Source of the DNA: Dysgonomonas sp. UBA7710
GTDB lineage: Bacteria; Bacteroidota; Bacteroidia; Bacteroidales; Dysgonomonadaceae
Direction of reading: 5' to 3'
Assembly (NCBI RefSeq): GCF_002482385.1
Contig: NZ_DLFW01000049.1
Span: 57,624 to 121,623 of the forward strand
DNA length: 64,000 nt
The position numbers and the translations under genes are program-made. Shown piece after piece: positions 15,836 through 25,011 of the stretch; the first letter of the stretch is position 1, and every line of letters starts with the position of its first letter. Under the pieces are notes generated by a model, which ran no database searches, had not been told where the DNA came from, and saw only the letters and a program-made list of their open reading frames with translations.

Positions 15836-18478
15836 ATGATGAAGAAATATCTCCTGACTCTCTTTATCCTTATATCCGGTTTCACACATGCGCAGACCGT
15901 CATTAAAGGGATAGTACTCAATGAGGACAATAAGCCTGTACCGGATATCAATGTCACTTTACAGGAAAAGGGGCGCACCTTGATGCTCGGTTATGTATTG
16001 ACTGATGAGACCGGAAAATATAAGATAGAATATAAGGGTAAGAGTGACAGTATTGTTATCATTGTTTCGGGCTTTAATATCGGCAAACAATCGAAAACAG
16101 TTAGTAACCGGAGTCAGGATGTGGACTTTTCCATTATACAGGAGTCTATCGTGTTGAACGAAGTGAAGATAAAGCCGCCGAAAATAAGGCAGGCGGGAGA
16201 TACGCTGAACTATATCGTGGAAAGTTTCAGCGATGCCAATGACCGTACAATAGGCGATGTGTTGAAAAAAATGCCCGGCATACAGGTTAAAGACGACGGA
16301 GCAATACTTTATCAGGACAGGCCTATAAATAAATTTTATATCGAAAATGCAGACTTATTACAGGGCCGTTATGGCATAGCTACAAATAATATAGAAGCCA
16401 AAGATGTATCCACTGTGCAGGTAATGGAAAACCACCAACCTGTGAAGGCTCTGAAAGACCGCGAATTTTCGGAAGACGCCGCTATAAATCTCAAATTGAA
16501 AGATTCGGCTAAAGGCACTCTTATCGCAAATGCACAAGCAGGTATGGGTGCTGCGCCTTTGCTTTGGAACAATGAACTGACAGGAATGTATATTGCAAAA
16601 AAGTTGCAAAATATAACCACCTATAAAAGTAATAACTCCGGCGATGATGCCGGGCGGGAGCTAAATTCGTTCTATTCGGGCGACGCTTCACGAATGAAAA
16701 GTAACAGCCTGCTGAATGTACAGGCCCCGTCTTCCCCGTCGATCAGTGAAAAGCGGTATCTGGACAATCAGGCGAATATGGTTTCATTTAATAATCTATG
16801 GAGTCTCAAAACGGATTACCAACTGACTGCAAACATCAACTATCTGAACGACTACCAGCAAAAGAGCAGTTATGCATATACAGAAAACTATCTGCCGAAC
16901 GACGAAACAATAAAGATAGAAGAGTTGCTAAATTCGAGATTGAGGAAAGAAAGACTAGGCGCCGATATACAATTGAACGCCAACAAAGAAAAATATTATT
17001 TCAACAACCTGCTGAAACTCGAAGGAGTCTGGGACCGGGAACGGGGTGATGCCATTTCCACGGATAGTGTTTTTCAGCATCTAAAAAAGCCGAACTATAG
17101 CATCAGTAATACATTCAACTTGGTAAAAACGAATGAAAAACATACATGGACTTTCTATTCATTCAACGGGTCCAACACCTCATCCCAGACACTACGCGTA
17201 CAGCCCGTATTGTATGAACAATTGTTCAATCCTGCGCCTGCGCCGGAAGCCATGGTGCAAGACGCCGAACGAAACGACTTTGCTTCATACAGCAGAATTA
17301 CATGGGGACTTGGCAAGGGTACAATAAAACAGAATTACACATTCGGATTTAACGCGGACTTACAGCAACTCAAGTCGGCATTGCAGACCGATACAAAAAG
17401 CGGGATGGGTAATTTGGCCGACTCTATGAGAAATAATATGAGACAGAATAAGTTCGAGTGGAAATTCTCACCGAATTATACATATGCAAAAGGCTATAAG
17501 TTAAATATATCGTTGTCGTTACCTCTCAGTTATACAATATTGAATACAGACAACAATGTACCGGATAAAAAAGAAAATAAGGGGTATTTGTTTTTTAATC
17601 CCTCTCTCTTTGGCAGTTACAAATTATCCGCATACTGGAGCAGTTACCTGAATGCCGGCTACACCAACTCGACCGGAAGCCTTAATAATATGTACACTGG
17701 ATATATTATGTCTTCGTATCGGAACTTATCGCGCAACGACGGGAAATTATTCAGACAGCAATCCCGGAATTACAGCCTTGTGCTAAATTACAGGAATCCG
17801 ATAACAACCCTGTTTGGGATGGCAAACATATCATATTACCGGAATAAGGTTAATTTGCTTTACGACTATTATTACAGCGGTATATTAAAATTGCAATCGA
17901 CCATAGATATGCCAAATACAGCAAGCGGGATAAATGCAAGTGTACACGGCAGCAAAGAAATTGAATCCATAAACACAACCGTTTTTATAGGCGGCAGCTA
18001 CAATAACAGCCAGTCTTCACAAATAAATCAGGGAGAACTTATCGATTATTCCAGCCAGAACTTTTCGGTTTCACCACGCTTTCTGACGAAGTTTGGTTCA
18101 AGTGTAAGTTTTGAATATTCAATACGATACACACAAAGCCAGAGTAAAATAAAAGATAGTGGCAGAAACTTCGACCCTATACGCATAACATCACAAAATG
18201 CACAACTGAATATTTTCCCACTGAAAGGGTTGGTAATAAACCTGAGATATGAAAACTTCTATAATAATACAATTGCTTCGGGCGGCAGATCTATGTCATT
18301 CGGTGATATCGGGGTAAAATATAAATGGAAAAAAGCAGAAATAATCCTCGATTACACCAATATCTTCAATTCCGGACAATATATATCCACATCATACAGC
18401 GATGTGAGCAGATATTATTATTCTTACGATTTACGCCCGGCGGAAGTATTGCTGAAGGTGCGGTTTAAACTGAAATAA
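15836..18478 (+). CDS. TonB-dependent-receptor-like outer membrane protein with carboxypeptidase-regulatory domain
   Basis: An 880-residue outer membrane protein: signal peptide to THAQ, an N-terminal carboxypeptidase-regulatory-like domain (about 22-100, IKGIVLNEDNKPVPDINV), a plug-like domain (about 110-225, including TIGDVLKKMPGIQVKDDGAI and a GRYGIATNNIEAKDV loop), then a beta-barrel rich in Tyr/Asn/Ser with aromatic strand ends, finishing in KVRFKLK. It is shorter than SusC (about 1,000) and lacks a SusD partner. It belongs with the receptors paired with GLPGLI proteins. Likely role: uptake or assembly at the outer membrane with its upstream partner. Substrate unknown. Confidence 0.87.
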   Translation: MMKKYLLTLFILISGFTHAQTVIKGIVLNEDNKPVPDINVTLQEKGRTLMLGYVLTDETGKYKIEYKGKSDSIVIIVSGFNIGKQSKTVSNRSQDVDFSIIQESIVLNEVKIKPPKIRQAGDTLNYIVESFSDANDRTIGDVLKKMPGIQVKDDGAILYQDRPINKFYIENADLLQGRYGIATNNIEAKDVSTVQVMENHQPVKALKDREFSEDAAINLKLKDSAKGTLIANAQAGMGAAPLLWNNELTGMYIAKKLQNITTYKSNNSGDDAGRELNSFYSGDASRMKSNSLLNVQAPSSPSISEKRYLDNQANMVSFNNLWSLKTDYQLTANINYLNDYQQKSSYAYTENYLPNDETIKIEELLNSRLRKERLGADIQLNANKEKYYFNNLLKLEGVWDRERGDAISTDSVFQHLKKPNYSISNTFNLVKTNEKHTWTFYSFNGSNTSSQTLRVQPVLYEQLFNPAPAPEAMVQDAERNDFASYSRITWGLGKGTIKQNYTFGFNADLQQLKSALQTDTKSGMGNLADSMRNNMRQNKFEWKFSPNYTYAKGYKLNISLSLPLSYTILNTDNNVPDKKENKGYLFFNPSLFGSYKLSAYWSSYLNAGYTNSTGSLNNMYTGYIMSSYRNLSRNDGKLFRQQSRNYSLVLNYRNPITTLFGMANISYYRNKVNLLYDYYYSGILKLQSTIDMPNTASGINASVHGSKEIESINTTVFIGGSYNNSQSSQINQGELIDYSSQNFSVSPRFLTKFGSSVSFEYSIRYTQSQSKIKDSGRNFDPIRITSQNAQLNIFPLKGLVINLRYENFYNNTIASGGRSMSFGDIGVKYKWKKAEIILDYTNIFNSGQYISTSYSDVSRYYYSYDLRPAEVLLKVRFKLK

Positions 18479-18595
18479 GTCCTGTAAACAGTTATTCACA
18501 CATATCACTAAAGGATAAACTCTATTTTACCATTTCTTATACCCGGAAGTTTTTTGACCCTTGGCGCCTTTGCAAGAAATAATACATTATTTTCA

Positions 18596-18645
18596 ATCCC
18601 ACTTATATACTTTAATTTTGGTACATTAAAGTACATAAGTGGGAT
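18596..18645. other. Long 21-bp hairpin downstream of the receptor gene
   Basis: Arms at 18596-18616 and 18625-18645 pair over 21 bp with one mismatch that remains a G-U pair on one strand; the loop is 8 nt (TTTGGTAC). It begins 118 bases after the receptor stop. It could be a terminator, though the T tail is weak, or a mobile palindrome. Confidence 0.75.
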
Positions 18646-18965
18646 CGTAATTATTCTTTTAGCTAACAAATATCCGGAATCAATCAACCCTCAAAAAAGC
18701 TGCACCTAAATATCAGGACATTTCACAAAACCAATCTCTGAAATATATAAACAGATTAAATAATAATTATCTATATAGCAGAACTTATAATTATAAATAT
18801 TATCGGTTCTGCGCTCCTTGAAATGATCCTTTAGTATATTGCCCCTGAAAAAATTGATAAATAAAAAATGAGTAAAAGTTGTCATAGTACATGGCAAAAA
18901 TTTCTTATACTCCTTGTGCTCTTTGTGTAATACTTTGTGCCCTTTGTGGTTAAATTATTTTATTA

Positions 18966-19185
18966 ACTTTTTGCTTGACCAAAAAGTTACAAAAACTCAA
19001 GGCTGCATTTCACGGCGACCCAAAACCGGTTTGCCGGCTGAGCAAAAAAACTCGCTCATAAAACGGTTATATTTTCCAGCAGCAGATAAGTTCAAACACG
19101 TTTTTGCTCTACGCCGACTTCACCGGATTGGGTGCCCCGCCCCGCCTTTGAAATAAAGGCCGTTTTCGCAAGGCGACGATTTAAT
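18966..19185 (+). repeat. Dispersed repeat R1, copy A
   Basis: About 200 bp opening with CTTTTTGCTTGACCAAAAAG, then CTCAAGGCTGC, GGCGACCCAAA, AAAAAAACTCGCTC, TCAAACACGTTTTTG and CGGATTGGGTGCCCCGCC (19124-19141). The same words in the same order occur in two diverged copies in the 40-kb element. GC content is visibly higher than in the flanks. It carries no convincing gene. Confidence 0.8.
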
Positions 19186-19221
19186 TACGAAATCTTTTGT
19201 CATGTACTTAATACATGTGTT

Positions 19222-19450
19222 ACTTTTAGCAAGTAGTAAGTTTTAAGTATTAAGTTGAAAGTTATATGAGAGTGGACAAGATACCAGTTGTTGACTGATG
19301 ACTGCTAACTGTTGACTGTAAAAGTGTTACCTTTGTTACCTTTTAACCATATATAGTTAACGGATGTAAAAAAACAAGATAAAAACAATGAAAAAACTGT
19401 CAGATATGTCAGGTTTTAACCAAATACAGTTAATAAACGTAAATATGGTG
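19222..19450 (+). repeat. Dispersed repeat R2, copy 1
   Basis: Begins TTACTTTTAGCAAGTAGTAAG and continues through short permuted words (GTTGACTGATGACTGC, TGTTACCTTTGTTACC) to a ~60-bp block at 19386-19448 that recurs at 60096-60158 with about five differences. Non-coding. Confidence 0.8.
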
Positions 19451-19699
19451 ATGGGTTAGACTTGCGCCTTAGCGTCTCTGCGAGAGAATATTATTGATTA
19501 TTGATAACTGGCAAGATGCTTCGCTCCACTCATCATGACAAACAAATTATTAATTGTTCTCGCTGTCATTTTTTGTCAGAGAAAGAGAAGTTTCTTACTT
19601 TACACTCTATTTACTAAACTTTTTAACATTATTATTGTTGAATCTTTAGTTATTTTATCTTTACACTCTTAAAATGATTTAAATATCAGGCATACATCT

Positions 19700-21181
19700 A
19701 TGTATAAAAGACTTCTCACTACCTCCGTCATATTCATTACAACTGCAATATCGTTATATTCCCAGTTTGCCATACACAAAACAGTAGTTCCTTCGCAACC
19801 TGCCGATTCTATAGATATCGCTTTCTATTCCAAAAAGAAAGGACTTGGAGCTGCAACCCAGATATTTTCATTCAATATGGGTTTATGGGCATTTAACAGA
19901 TATGTAGCCAAACAGGACTATGCATATATCGATATCCACACCATCAGAAAAAACATTAAGCATAAGTGGGTATGGGATAATGATGATATGGGCAATAATA
20001 TGTTCCTGCATCCCTATCATGGCAATCTTTATTTCAATTCAGCCCGTTCGCGGGGATACAACTTTTGGGAATCAGGAGCCTTCGCCCTTGGAGGGAGTGC
20101 CATGTGGGAATTGTTTATGGAAAACGAATATCCTTCGTTCAATGACATCATAGCTACCCCTGTAGGCGGGCTCGCTTTGGGAGAGGTTTTTTACCGCACA
20201 TCCGACCTGGTTCTTGACGACCGGAAGATTGGAATGAACCGTTTCGGACGCGAATTAGCCGCTTTTGTTATTGCTCCTACCCGGGGCCTTACCCGTGTAC
20301 TGAACGGTGATGCATGGCGTAAACGCGCCACGACGGGTAAACAATTCGGAGTACCGGATGTATCTGTGGAAATAGGTACGGGCGTACGGGCGCTGGAACT
20401 GAAAGGGCAGATACTGGATAAGGGGGTCGGCGCTGCCGTGGATATCAATATCGAATATGGGGACCGCTTTGCCACGGAAAATGAAAAACCTTACGATTAC
20501 TTTTCGTTCCGCAGCAATCTGAATGTTCAGGGCTCACAACCATTACTTAGCCAATTAAATATACTGGGGCGTCTTTATGTAACAGAAGTAATTGATAATG
20601 AGAAGGATTTCCTTAGCTTCGGATTCTATCAGCATTTCGATTATTACGACTCTGATACGATATCCGATGTGTCGGGCCAAATTCCATACAAATTCTGTAC
20701 TCCGGCTTCTGCAGGTTCGGGATTCATATACGAGAACAAGCGATGGAAGAATTTAAGATTCACAGCCTTTATGCACGGCACACTTGTCCTGTTAGGAGGT
20801 ACGCTCAGCGACCATTATGTAGTGGACAAGCGAAATTATAATCTGGCAAGCGGATTCAGCTCCAAGATAGGAGGAAGCCTTACCTACAAAAACAAAATAA
20901 GCGTGTCTACCTCTTACGAGATGTATCGCATGTTTACGTGGAAAGGCTATCCGGAAAATGTAGACTGGGAAAATATAAATGTCCATGAGTTCGATTATCA
21001 GGGCGATAGGTCACAAGCCATACTCCATGCTTTTAGCGTAAGAGCGGATCTGAAAATGACCGAGCATCTTTACCTGACAGGAATATACAGTAATTATACC
21101 CGGGATACCAATTACAGGTATTTCGATAATGTATTCTCCAAGACATCGGAAGGCCGTTTACTACTAAGCTATAAATTTTAA
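19700..21181 (+). CDS. DUF3943 family outer-envelope protein
   Basis: A 493-residue exported protein: an N-terminal hydrophobic signal segment ends near LYSQ. The central part has the DUF3943 pattern: HKWVWDNDDMGNNMFLHPYHG, then NSARSRGYNFWESG, GSAMWELFMENEYPSFNDII and ATPVGGLALGEV. The C-terminal half has alternating aromatic beta-strands ending in GRLLLSYKF with a terminal Phe, the signature of an outer-membrane beta-barrel. The family occurs in Bacteroidota and Proteobacteria with no assigned function. The next gene, a GNAT enzyme, begins four bases after its stop, so the two are co-transcribed. Confidence 0.88.
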   Translation: MYKRLLTTSVIFITTAISLYSQFAIHKTVVPSQPADSIDIAFYSKKKGLGAATQIFSFNMGLWAFNRYVAKQDYAYIDIHTIRKNIKHKWVWDNDDMGNNMFLHPYHGNLYFNSARSRGYNFWESGAFALGGSAMWELFMENEYPSFNDIIATPVGGLALGEVFYRTSDLVLDDRKIGMNRFGRELAAFVIAPTRGLTRVLNGDAWRKRATTGKQFGVPDVSVEIGTGVRALELKGQILDKGVGAAVDINIEYGDRFATENEKPYDYFSFRSNLNVQGSQPLLSQLNILGRLYVTEVIDNEKDFLSFGFYQHFDYYDSDTISDVSGQIPYKFCTPASAGSGFIYENKRWKNLRFTAFMHGTLVLLGGTLSDHYVVDKRNYNLASGFSSKIGGSLTYKNKISVSTSYEMYRMFTWKGYPENVDWENINVHEFDYQGDRSQAILHAFSVRADLKMTEHLYLTGIYSNYTRDTNYRYFDNVFSKTSEGRLLLSYKF

Positions 21182-21185
21182 GATT

Positions 21186-21602
21186 ATGATAATAACCGAA
21201 ACTCCATATCAAGATGTACTCAACATGCGTCGGCAAGTAATGTATCCCGGCAAGGATACTGAATTTGTAAAGTTACCAGATGATGAACAAGGCTTACATA
21301 TCGGAGCATATGAGAATGGCGAACTGGTATCTGTCATGTCTATCTTTCTTCACGGACGAGATGTACAGTTCCGCAAACTGGCAACCCGCAACGATATGCA
21401 GGGAAAAGGCTTTGCTTCGGCTCTTATGCAGTGGCTTATCGATTATGCCAACGACATGAAGCTGAACAGGCTATGGTGCAACGCCCGTACGAATGCAACC
21501 GATTTTTATAAGAAATTCGGATATAAGGAAACGGATGAGCATTTCTCACAGAATGGGTATGAATATATTGTAATGGAACGTAAATTCCAATTTCAAAATT
21601 AG
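21186..21602 (+). CDS. GNAT family N-acetyltransferase
   Basis: A 138-residue cytoplasmic protein of standard single-domain GNAT length. The acetyl-CoA pyrophosphate-binding motif is RKLATRNDMQGKGFASALM (about 65-83, with the Q/R-x-x-G-x-G/A core as QGKGFA). It is followed by WCNARTNATDFYKKFGYKE, the typical beta5-alpha4 segment near the end of GNAT proteins. It acetylates an amine using acetyl-CoA, but the acceptor cannot be deduced. Its start lies four bases after the DUF3943 stop, so the pair shares a transcript, although a functional link is not obvious. Confidence 0.92.
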   Translation: MIITETPYQDVLNMRRQVMYPGKDTEFVKLPDDEQGLHIGAYENGELVSVMSIFLHGRDVQFRKLATRNDMQGKGFASALMQWLIDYANDMKLNRLWCNARTNATDFYKKFGYKETDEHFSQNGYEYIVMERKFQFQN

Positions 21603-21719
21603 CTTATTTTTAAATTAGCAGATATGTGAATTAAATTATTCTTAACACTTAATTCTAATACTAAACTTTTCCTACACCCCATTTGTTTTAACATCATTAT
21701 TAACTAGTTATACTCTAAA

Positions 21720-22661
21720 ATGGAAAAAAGAAAAATAGGAAAATCAAATCTGGAGGTATATCCTTTCTGCCTGGGAGGAAATGTTTTCGGCTGGACAGCC
21801 GATGAGAAAGTATCATTTGAAATTCTTGATGCATACACCGATGCAGGATTTAATTTCATAGATACTGCAAATGTATATTCAGCATGGGTACCCGGTAATA
21901 AAGGAGGAGAATCGGAATCTATTATTGGTAATTGGCTGAAGAAATCAGGAAAAAGAAAAGACCTTATTATTGCGACTAAAGTAGGAGCCGCATTTTCTCC
22001 GGATAATAAAGGTTTGAAAAAAGATTATATATTAAAACAGGTAGAAGATTCACTCCAACGCCTGCAAACAGATTATATAGACCTCTACTTTTCTCATTAC
22101 GACGATCTTGTTACTCCACAGGAGGAAACACTGGAAACTTATTCCCAACTAATAAAAGAAGGCAAAGTCCGGTATATAGGAGCTTCGAATATGAGTGCTG
22201 AAAGACTTGTAGAATCTATTCATAAAAGTAAGGATAACGGATATGCTGAATATATCTGCCTCCAACCTGAGTATAACCTCTATGACAGGTATAAGTATGA
22301 AACAGAATACGAACGTGTAGTCGAGAGATACGGACTGGGTGTAGTCAGTTATTATTCATTGGCAAGTGGCTTTCTTACAGGAAAGTACAAATTTGATGAA
22401 GAAGTTAAAGGTAATAGATCCGATGCCGTAAATGAATATATGAATGATAGAGGAAGACGGATTCTGGATGCATTGACTCAGGTCTCGGAACGGCTGAACG
22501 CGACTCCTGCCCAGGTAGCTCTTGCCTGGCTTATAGCGCATCCATCTATTACGGCACCTATAGCCAGCGTTTCCAAAGCTACCCAGCTAGATATACTGAA
22601 AGCTGTTGATCTGAAATTAGGCAAAGAAGATATTGAAAAGCTGAACAATGCCAGCGAATAA
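21720..22661 (+). CDS. Aldo/keto reductase
   Basis: A 313-residue NAD(P)H-dependent oxidoreductase with the full AKR tetrad: Asp48 and Tyr53 in FIDTANVYSAW, Lys87 in ATKVGAAF and His126 in FSHYDD. The (beta/alpha)8 barrel signatures are clear, including LQTDYIDLYFSHYD and the C-terminal cofactor segment PIASVSKATQLDILKAVDL. It reduces aldehydes or ketones in the cytoplasm. The closest look is to the YajO/YdhF-like and oxidoreductase-Tas groups, but the substrate is not predictable. It stands 117 bases after the GNAT gene and ends facing slyD, with a terminator between. Confidence 0.95.
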   Translation: MEKRKIGKSNLEVYPFCLGGNVFGWTADEKVSFEILDAYTDAGFNFIDTANVYSAWVPGNKGGESESIIGNWLKKSGKRKDLIIATKVGAAFSPDNKGLKKDYILKQVEDSLQRLQTDYIDLYFSHYDDLVTPQEETLETYSQLIKEGKVRYIGASNMSAERLVESIHKSKDNGYAEYICLQPEYNLYDRYKYETEYERVVERYGLGVVSYYSLASGFLTGKYKFDEEVKGNRSDAVNEYMNDRGRRILDALTQVSERLNATPAQVALAWLIAHPSITAPIASVSKATQLDILKAVDLKLGKEDIEKLNNASE

Positions 22662-22683
22662 GTAAAAACATCCAAAGATCATA

Positions 22684-22719
22684 GATATAAACAAAAAGGA
22701 CAGGTTAAAGCCCTGTCCT
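22684..22719 (-). terminator. Terminator of slyD
   Basis: Stem AGGACAGG (22697-22704) / CCTGTCCT (22712-22719), 7-nt loop; reading minus, a T-rich tail (TTTTTGTTT) follows. It lies between the convergent aldo/keto reductase and slyD genes. Confidence 0.85.
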
Positions 22720-22745
22720 CTTGCATTATATAATCAAAATCTTAT

Positions 22746-23369
22746 TTAGTGTCCGCCGCAACCACAGCCTGAACCGCAGCCACCTGCTCCGGCCATCTCT
22801 TTTTCTTCGTGGCTGCCACAACCGCAAGAGTCGCCTTCGCTATCTCCGCAGCCGCAACCAGAACCACAGCCGCAACCTCCCTGAGGAGCAAATAAAGCAG
22901 CTATTTCTTCCGCTGTAGATTCTCTGACATTAAGAACCTTACCTGAGAAGTTCAATGTTTCACCTGCTAACGGGTGGTTAAAGTCCATTTTGATAACATC
23001 GTCCTTAACTTCTACCACAGAACCATTCAGGCGGTTACCATTCGAGTCCATCATCGGTACCATATTCCCTTCGAAGATCACTTCCTCATTAAGTTTGCCG
23101 TCTTGTTCAAATATATGGCGGGGTAAGTCGACCAATGCATCATCGTCGTATTCACCGTATGCCTCGTCCGGAGTAAGTACGAAATCGAAAGAATCGCCTT
23201 CTGCCAATCCGTCCAGATTCTTTTCAAAAGCCTCAAGCATCGAGTTTGTTCCGTAGATAAATTCAAGTGGAGTCTCAGCTGTAGCTCTTTCCATTAGTTC
23301 ACGTTCTTCACCTTCACCTACATTAAGATCATAAGATAAAGAAACAAACTTATTTGTTGAAATTTTCAT
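22746..23369 (-). CDS. slyD: FKBP-type peptidyl-prolyl isomerase SlyD with Cys/Gly-rich metal tail
   Basis: A 207-residue SlyD: FKBP domain (about 1-65 and 125-150) split by an insert-in-flap chaperone domain (about 66-125, with LPRHIFEQDG and GNMVPMMDSNG), then DFNHPLAGETLNFSGKV. The final 45 residues are extremely rich in Gly, Cys and His (repeated GCGSGCGCG units and a terminal GGH), which is the nickel/zinc-binding tail of SlyD. In other bacteria it catalyses prolyl isomerisation, acts as a chaperone and delivers nickel to hydrogenase. The strong metal tail is typical, but the metal client in this organism is not visible in the window. Confidence 0.95.
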   Translation of the reverse strand: MKISTNKFVSLSYDLNVGEGEERELMERATAETPLEFIYGTNSMLEAFEKNLDGLAEGDSFDFVLTPDEAYGEYDDDALVDLPRHIFEQDGKLNEEVIFEGNMVPMMDSNGNRLNGSVVEVKDDVIKMDFNHPLAGETLNFSGKVLNVRESTAEEIAALFAPQGGCGCGSGCGCGDSEGDSCGCGSHEEKEMAGAGGCGSGCGCGGH

Positions 23370-23474
23370 TTTTAAGTATTTGTTTGTTTAATTAATAACC
23401 AAAGTCTGTTGAGACTCTTTTGTTTATTCTTTGAAGACAACAATCGTGCCTGATTTCGCTTTAAAACAACTATC

Positions 23475-24656
23475 TTAACCAATTTGTTTGGAATCTACCG
23501 CCTTTTTAAGATTATCCAACGCTTTCCGGATATTAGACAGAGGCGTACCTACATTCAAACGCATATATCCTTCCCCTCCTTGCCCAAACATGGTTCCATC
23601 GTTAAGTGCCAATTTGGCATCCTTTACAAATAGCGAAACCAGTTCTTTTTGCTGAAGCGCGAGTTCTTTACAATCGAGCCAAACAAGGAAAGATGCCTGC
23701 GGCAGCATAACCTTTATTTGAGGTATATTCTCTTTCAGGTATTCATCTACAAAAGTAATGTTTTTCCAGATATACTCCTTTGCCTCGGTAAGCCACTCAT
23801 CACCATGTTCATAAACAGCTTGTGCGGCAAGATAGGCAAAGATATGCCCTTCTTCCAATTCACTACTCGAAAGATAAGCATTGAATCGATCCCTCAAATC
23901 CTTATTAGGTATAATTGAATAGGAACTTACAATACCTGCGATATTAAACGTCTTGCTCGGTGCCATAAATGTTATGCTGTTTTGAGCAGCTTTCTCTGAC
24001 ACACTGGCAAAAGGAATATGCTTATGCGGTGTAAATGCCAGGTCGGAATGAATCTCATCCGAGATGACAAGTATCTTATTATCATAACAGATTTCAGCTA
24101 TATCAACCAATTCCTGCCGTGTCCATACCCGTCCGCCGGGGTTGTGAGGATTGCAAAGGATAAGTATCTTACATGACGAATCTATTATATTTTTCAATCC
24201 GCCCAGATCCATCCTGTATTGTCCGGTTTCTAATATCAATGGATTATCTGCTACCGGCCGGTGATGTAATGTAGGTATAATACGAAAAGGATGATAAACC
24301 GGCGGCTGTATAATTACTTTATCATCTTTGGTTGTAAAGCAGTCGATTACAAAAGCAATTCCTTTGACAATACCGGGAATGAATGTTAACCATTCCTGTG
24401 CTATTTTCCAGTCATGTTTTTTGTTCACCCAGTTGATTATAGCATCGTAATATGCCTGAGACGGACATGTATATCCAAATATACCATGTTTTGCCCGCTC
24501 TATAATAGCCTCCGTAACTGCCGGAGGTGACAAAAAGTCCATATCGGCCACCCATAGGGGTATCAGATCGGGATTTCCATAGCGCGGCTCCAGTGCGTCA
24601 GTTTTAAGGGCATTTGTTCCTTTGCGGTCGATTATCTGATCGAAATTATATTTCAC
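23475..24656 (-). CDS. patB: PatB/MalY-family PLP-dependent C-S lyase
   Basis: A 393-residue class I/II aminotransferase-fold enzyme. The N-terminus MKYNFDQIIDRKGTNALK matches the PatB family, which fixes the start at a GTG (24656); no ATG lies nearby. The PLP Lys sits in MAPSKTFNIAG at about 233, and the family blocks PLWVADMDF, CNPHNPGGRVW and SDEIHSDL are present. The enzymes split cystathionine or cysteine S-conjugates to release homocysteine, pyruvate and ammonia. Some also modulate maltose regulation (MalY). It is preceded by a -7 element at 24684-24691, with a leader of only about 20 bases. Confidence 0.93.
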   Translation of the reverse strand: MKYNFDQIIDRKGTNALKTDALEPRYGNPDLIPLWVADMDFLSPPAVTEAIIERAKHGIFGYTCPSQAYYDAIINWVNKKHDWKIAQEWLTFIPGIVKGIAFVIDCFTTKDDKVIIQPPVYHPFRIIPTLHHRPVADNPLILETGQYRMDLGGLKNIIDSSCKILILCNPHNPGGRVWTRQELVDIAEICYDNKILVISDEIHSDLAFTPHKHIPFASVSEKAAQNSITFMAPSKTFNIAGIVSSYSIIPNKDLRDRFNAYLSSSELEEGHIFAYLAAQAVYEHGDEWLTEAKEYIWKNITFVDEYLKENIPQIKVMLPQASFLVWLDCKELALQQKELVSLFVKDAKLALNDGTMFGQGGEGYMRLNVGTPLSNIRKALDNLKKAVDSKQIG

Positions 24657-24683
24657 AATTCGGTTAAATTAAATTAGCAACCG

Positions 24684-24691
24684 CAAAGGTA
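24684..24691 (-). promoter_or_regulatory. -7 element of patB
   Basis: TACCTTTG on the minus strand, 28 bases from the GTG start. The -33 half is not clear. Confidence 0.6.
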
Positions 24692-24846
24692 CAGAATAGT
24701 TAGCAGAATAAAGTCTTAATAAAAGATAGAAATTATTTATTTGTGGATCGTCGGACAATCTCTATTCACTTTAAGTACTTTGTGATAACAGGAATAATAA
24801 ATTATGAGATATGTATTCTTTTCCAATTAGTAACCATTAATAAAAC

Positions 24847-24878
24847 AAAAAGCCGTAATCTCCCGATTACGGCTTTTT
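24847..24878 (-). terminator. Bidirectional terminator after the peroxiredoxin gene
   Basis: A perfect 14-bp stem AAAAAGCCGTAATC (24847-24860) / GATTACGGCTTTTT (24865-24878) with loop TCCC and A/T runs on both sides. Confidence 0.92.
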
Positions 24879-24905
24879 GAACTAAATTAACCTAAAATAT
24901 TCCAC

Positions 24906-24961
24906 TAAGGTCTCAGACCTATTTATTAGTTTTGTATCTGCAACAACAATAGTCAGTTATG
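24906..24961 (+). repeat. AGGTC-NNN-GACCT repeat, copy 1
   Basis: Core AGGTCTCAGACCT (24908-24920) followed by ATTTATTA, TTTTGTAT, CAACAACAATAG and TTATG. One of six copies in the window; it lies just after the peroxiredoxin gene. Confidence 0.8.
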
Positions 24962-25011
24962 CTTGAAGTGTGTTGCATTAATACGTTCTATCGCTTATAT
25001 AAGATTGATCC

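Larger units (their letters stand above)
18479..19699. other. 1.2-kb non-coding, repeat-rich gap
   Basis: I see no gene here. Frames longer than 60 codons lack recognisable protein features and lie within repeats. Contents in order: a 21-bp hairpin (18596-18645), AT-rich unique sequence, the 200-bp repeat A, the word-type repeat R2, and a half-copy of a TTGTCAT-type dispersed repeat at 19512-19545. The stretch before the DUF3943 gene is AT-rich and presumably includes its promoter. Confidence 0.7.

Noticed and set aside
18914..19156. An 80-codon plus-strand frame
   Set aside because: It runs through repeat R1 copy A, which is not conserved as a frame in copies B and C.
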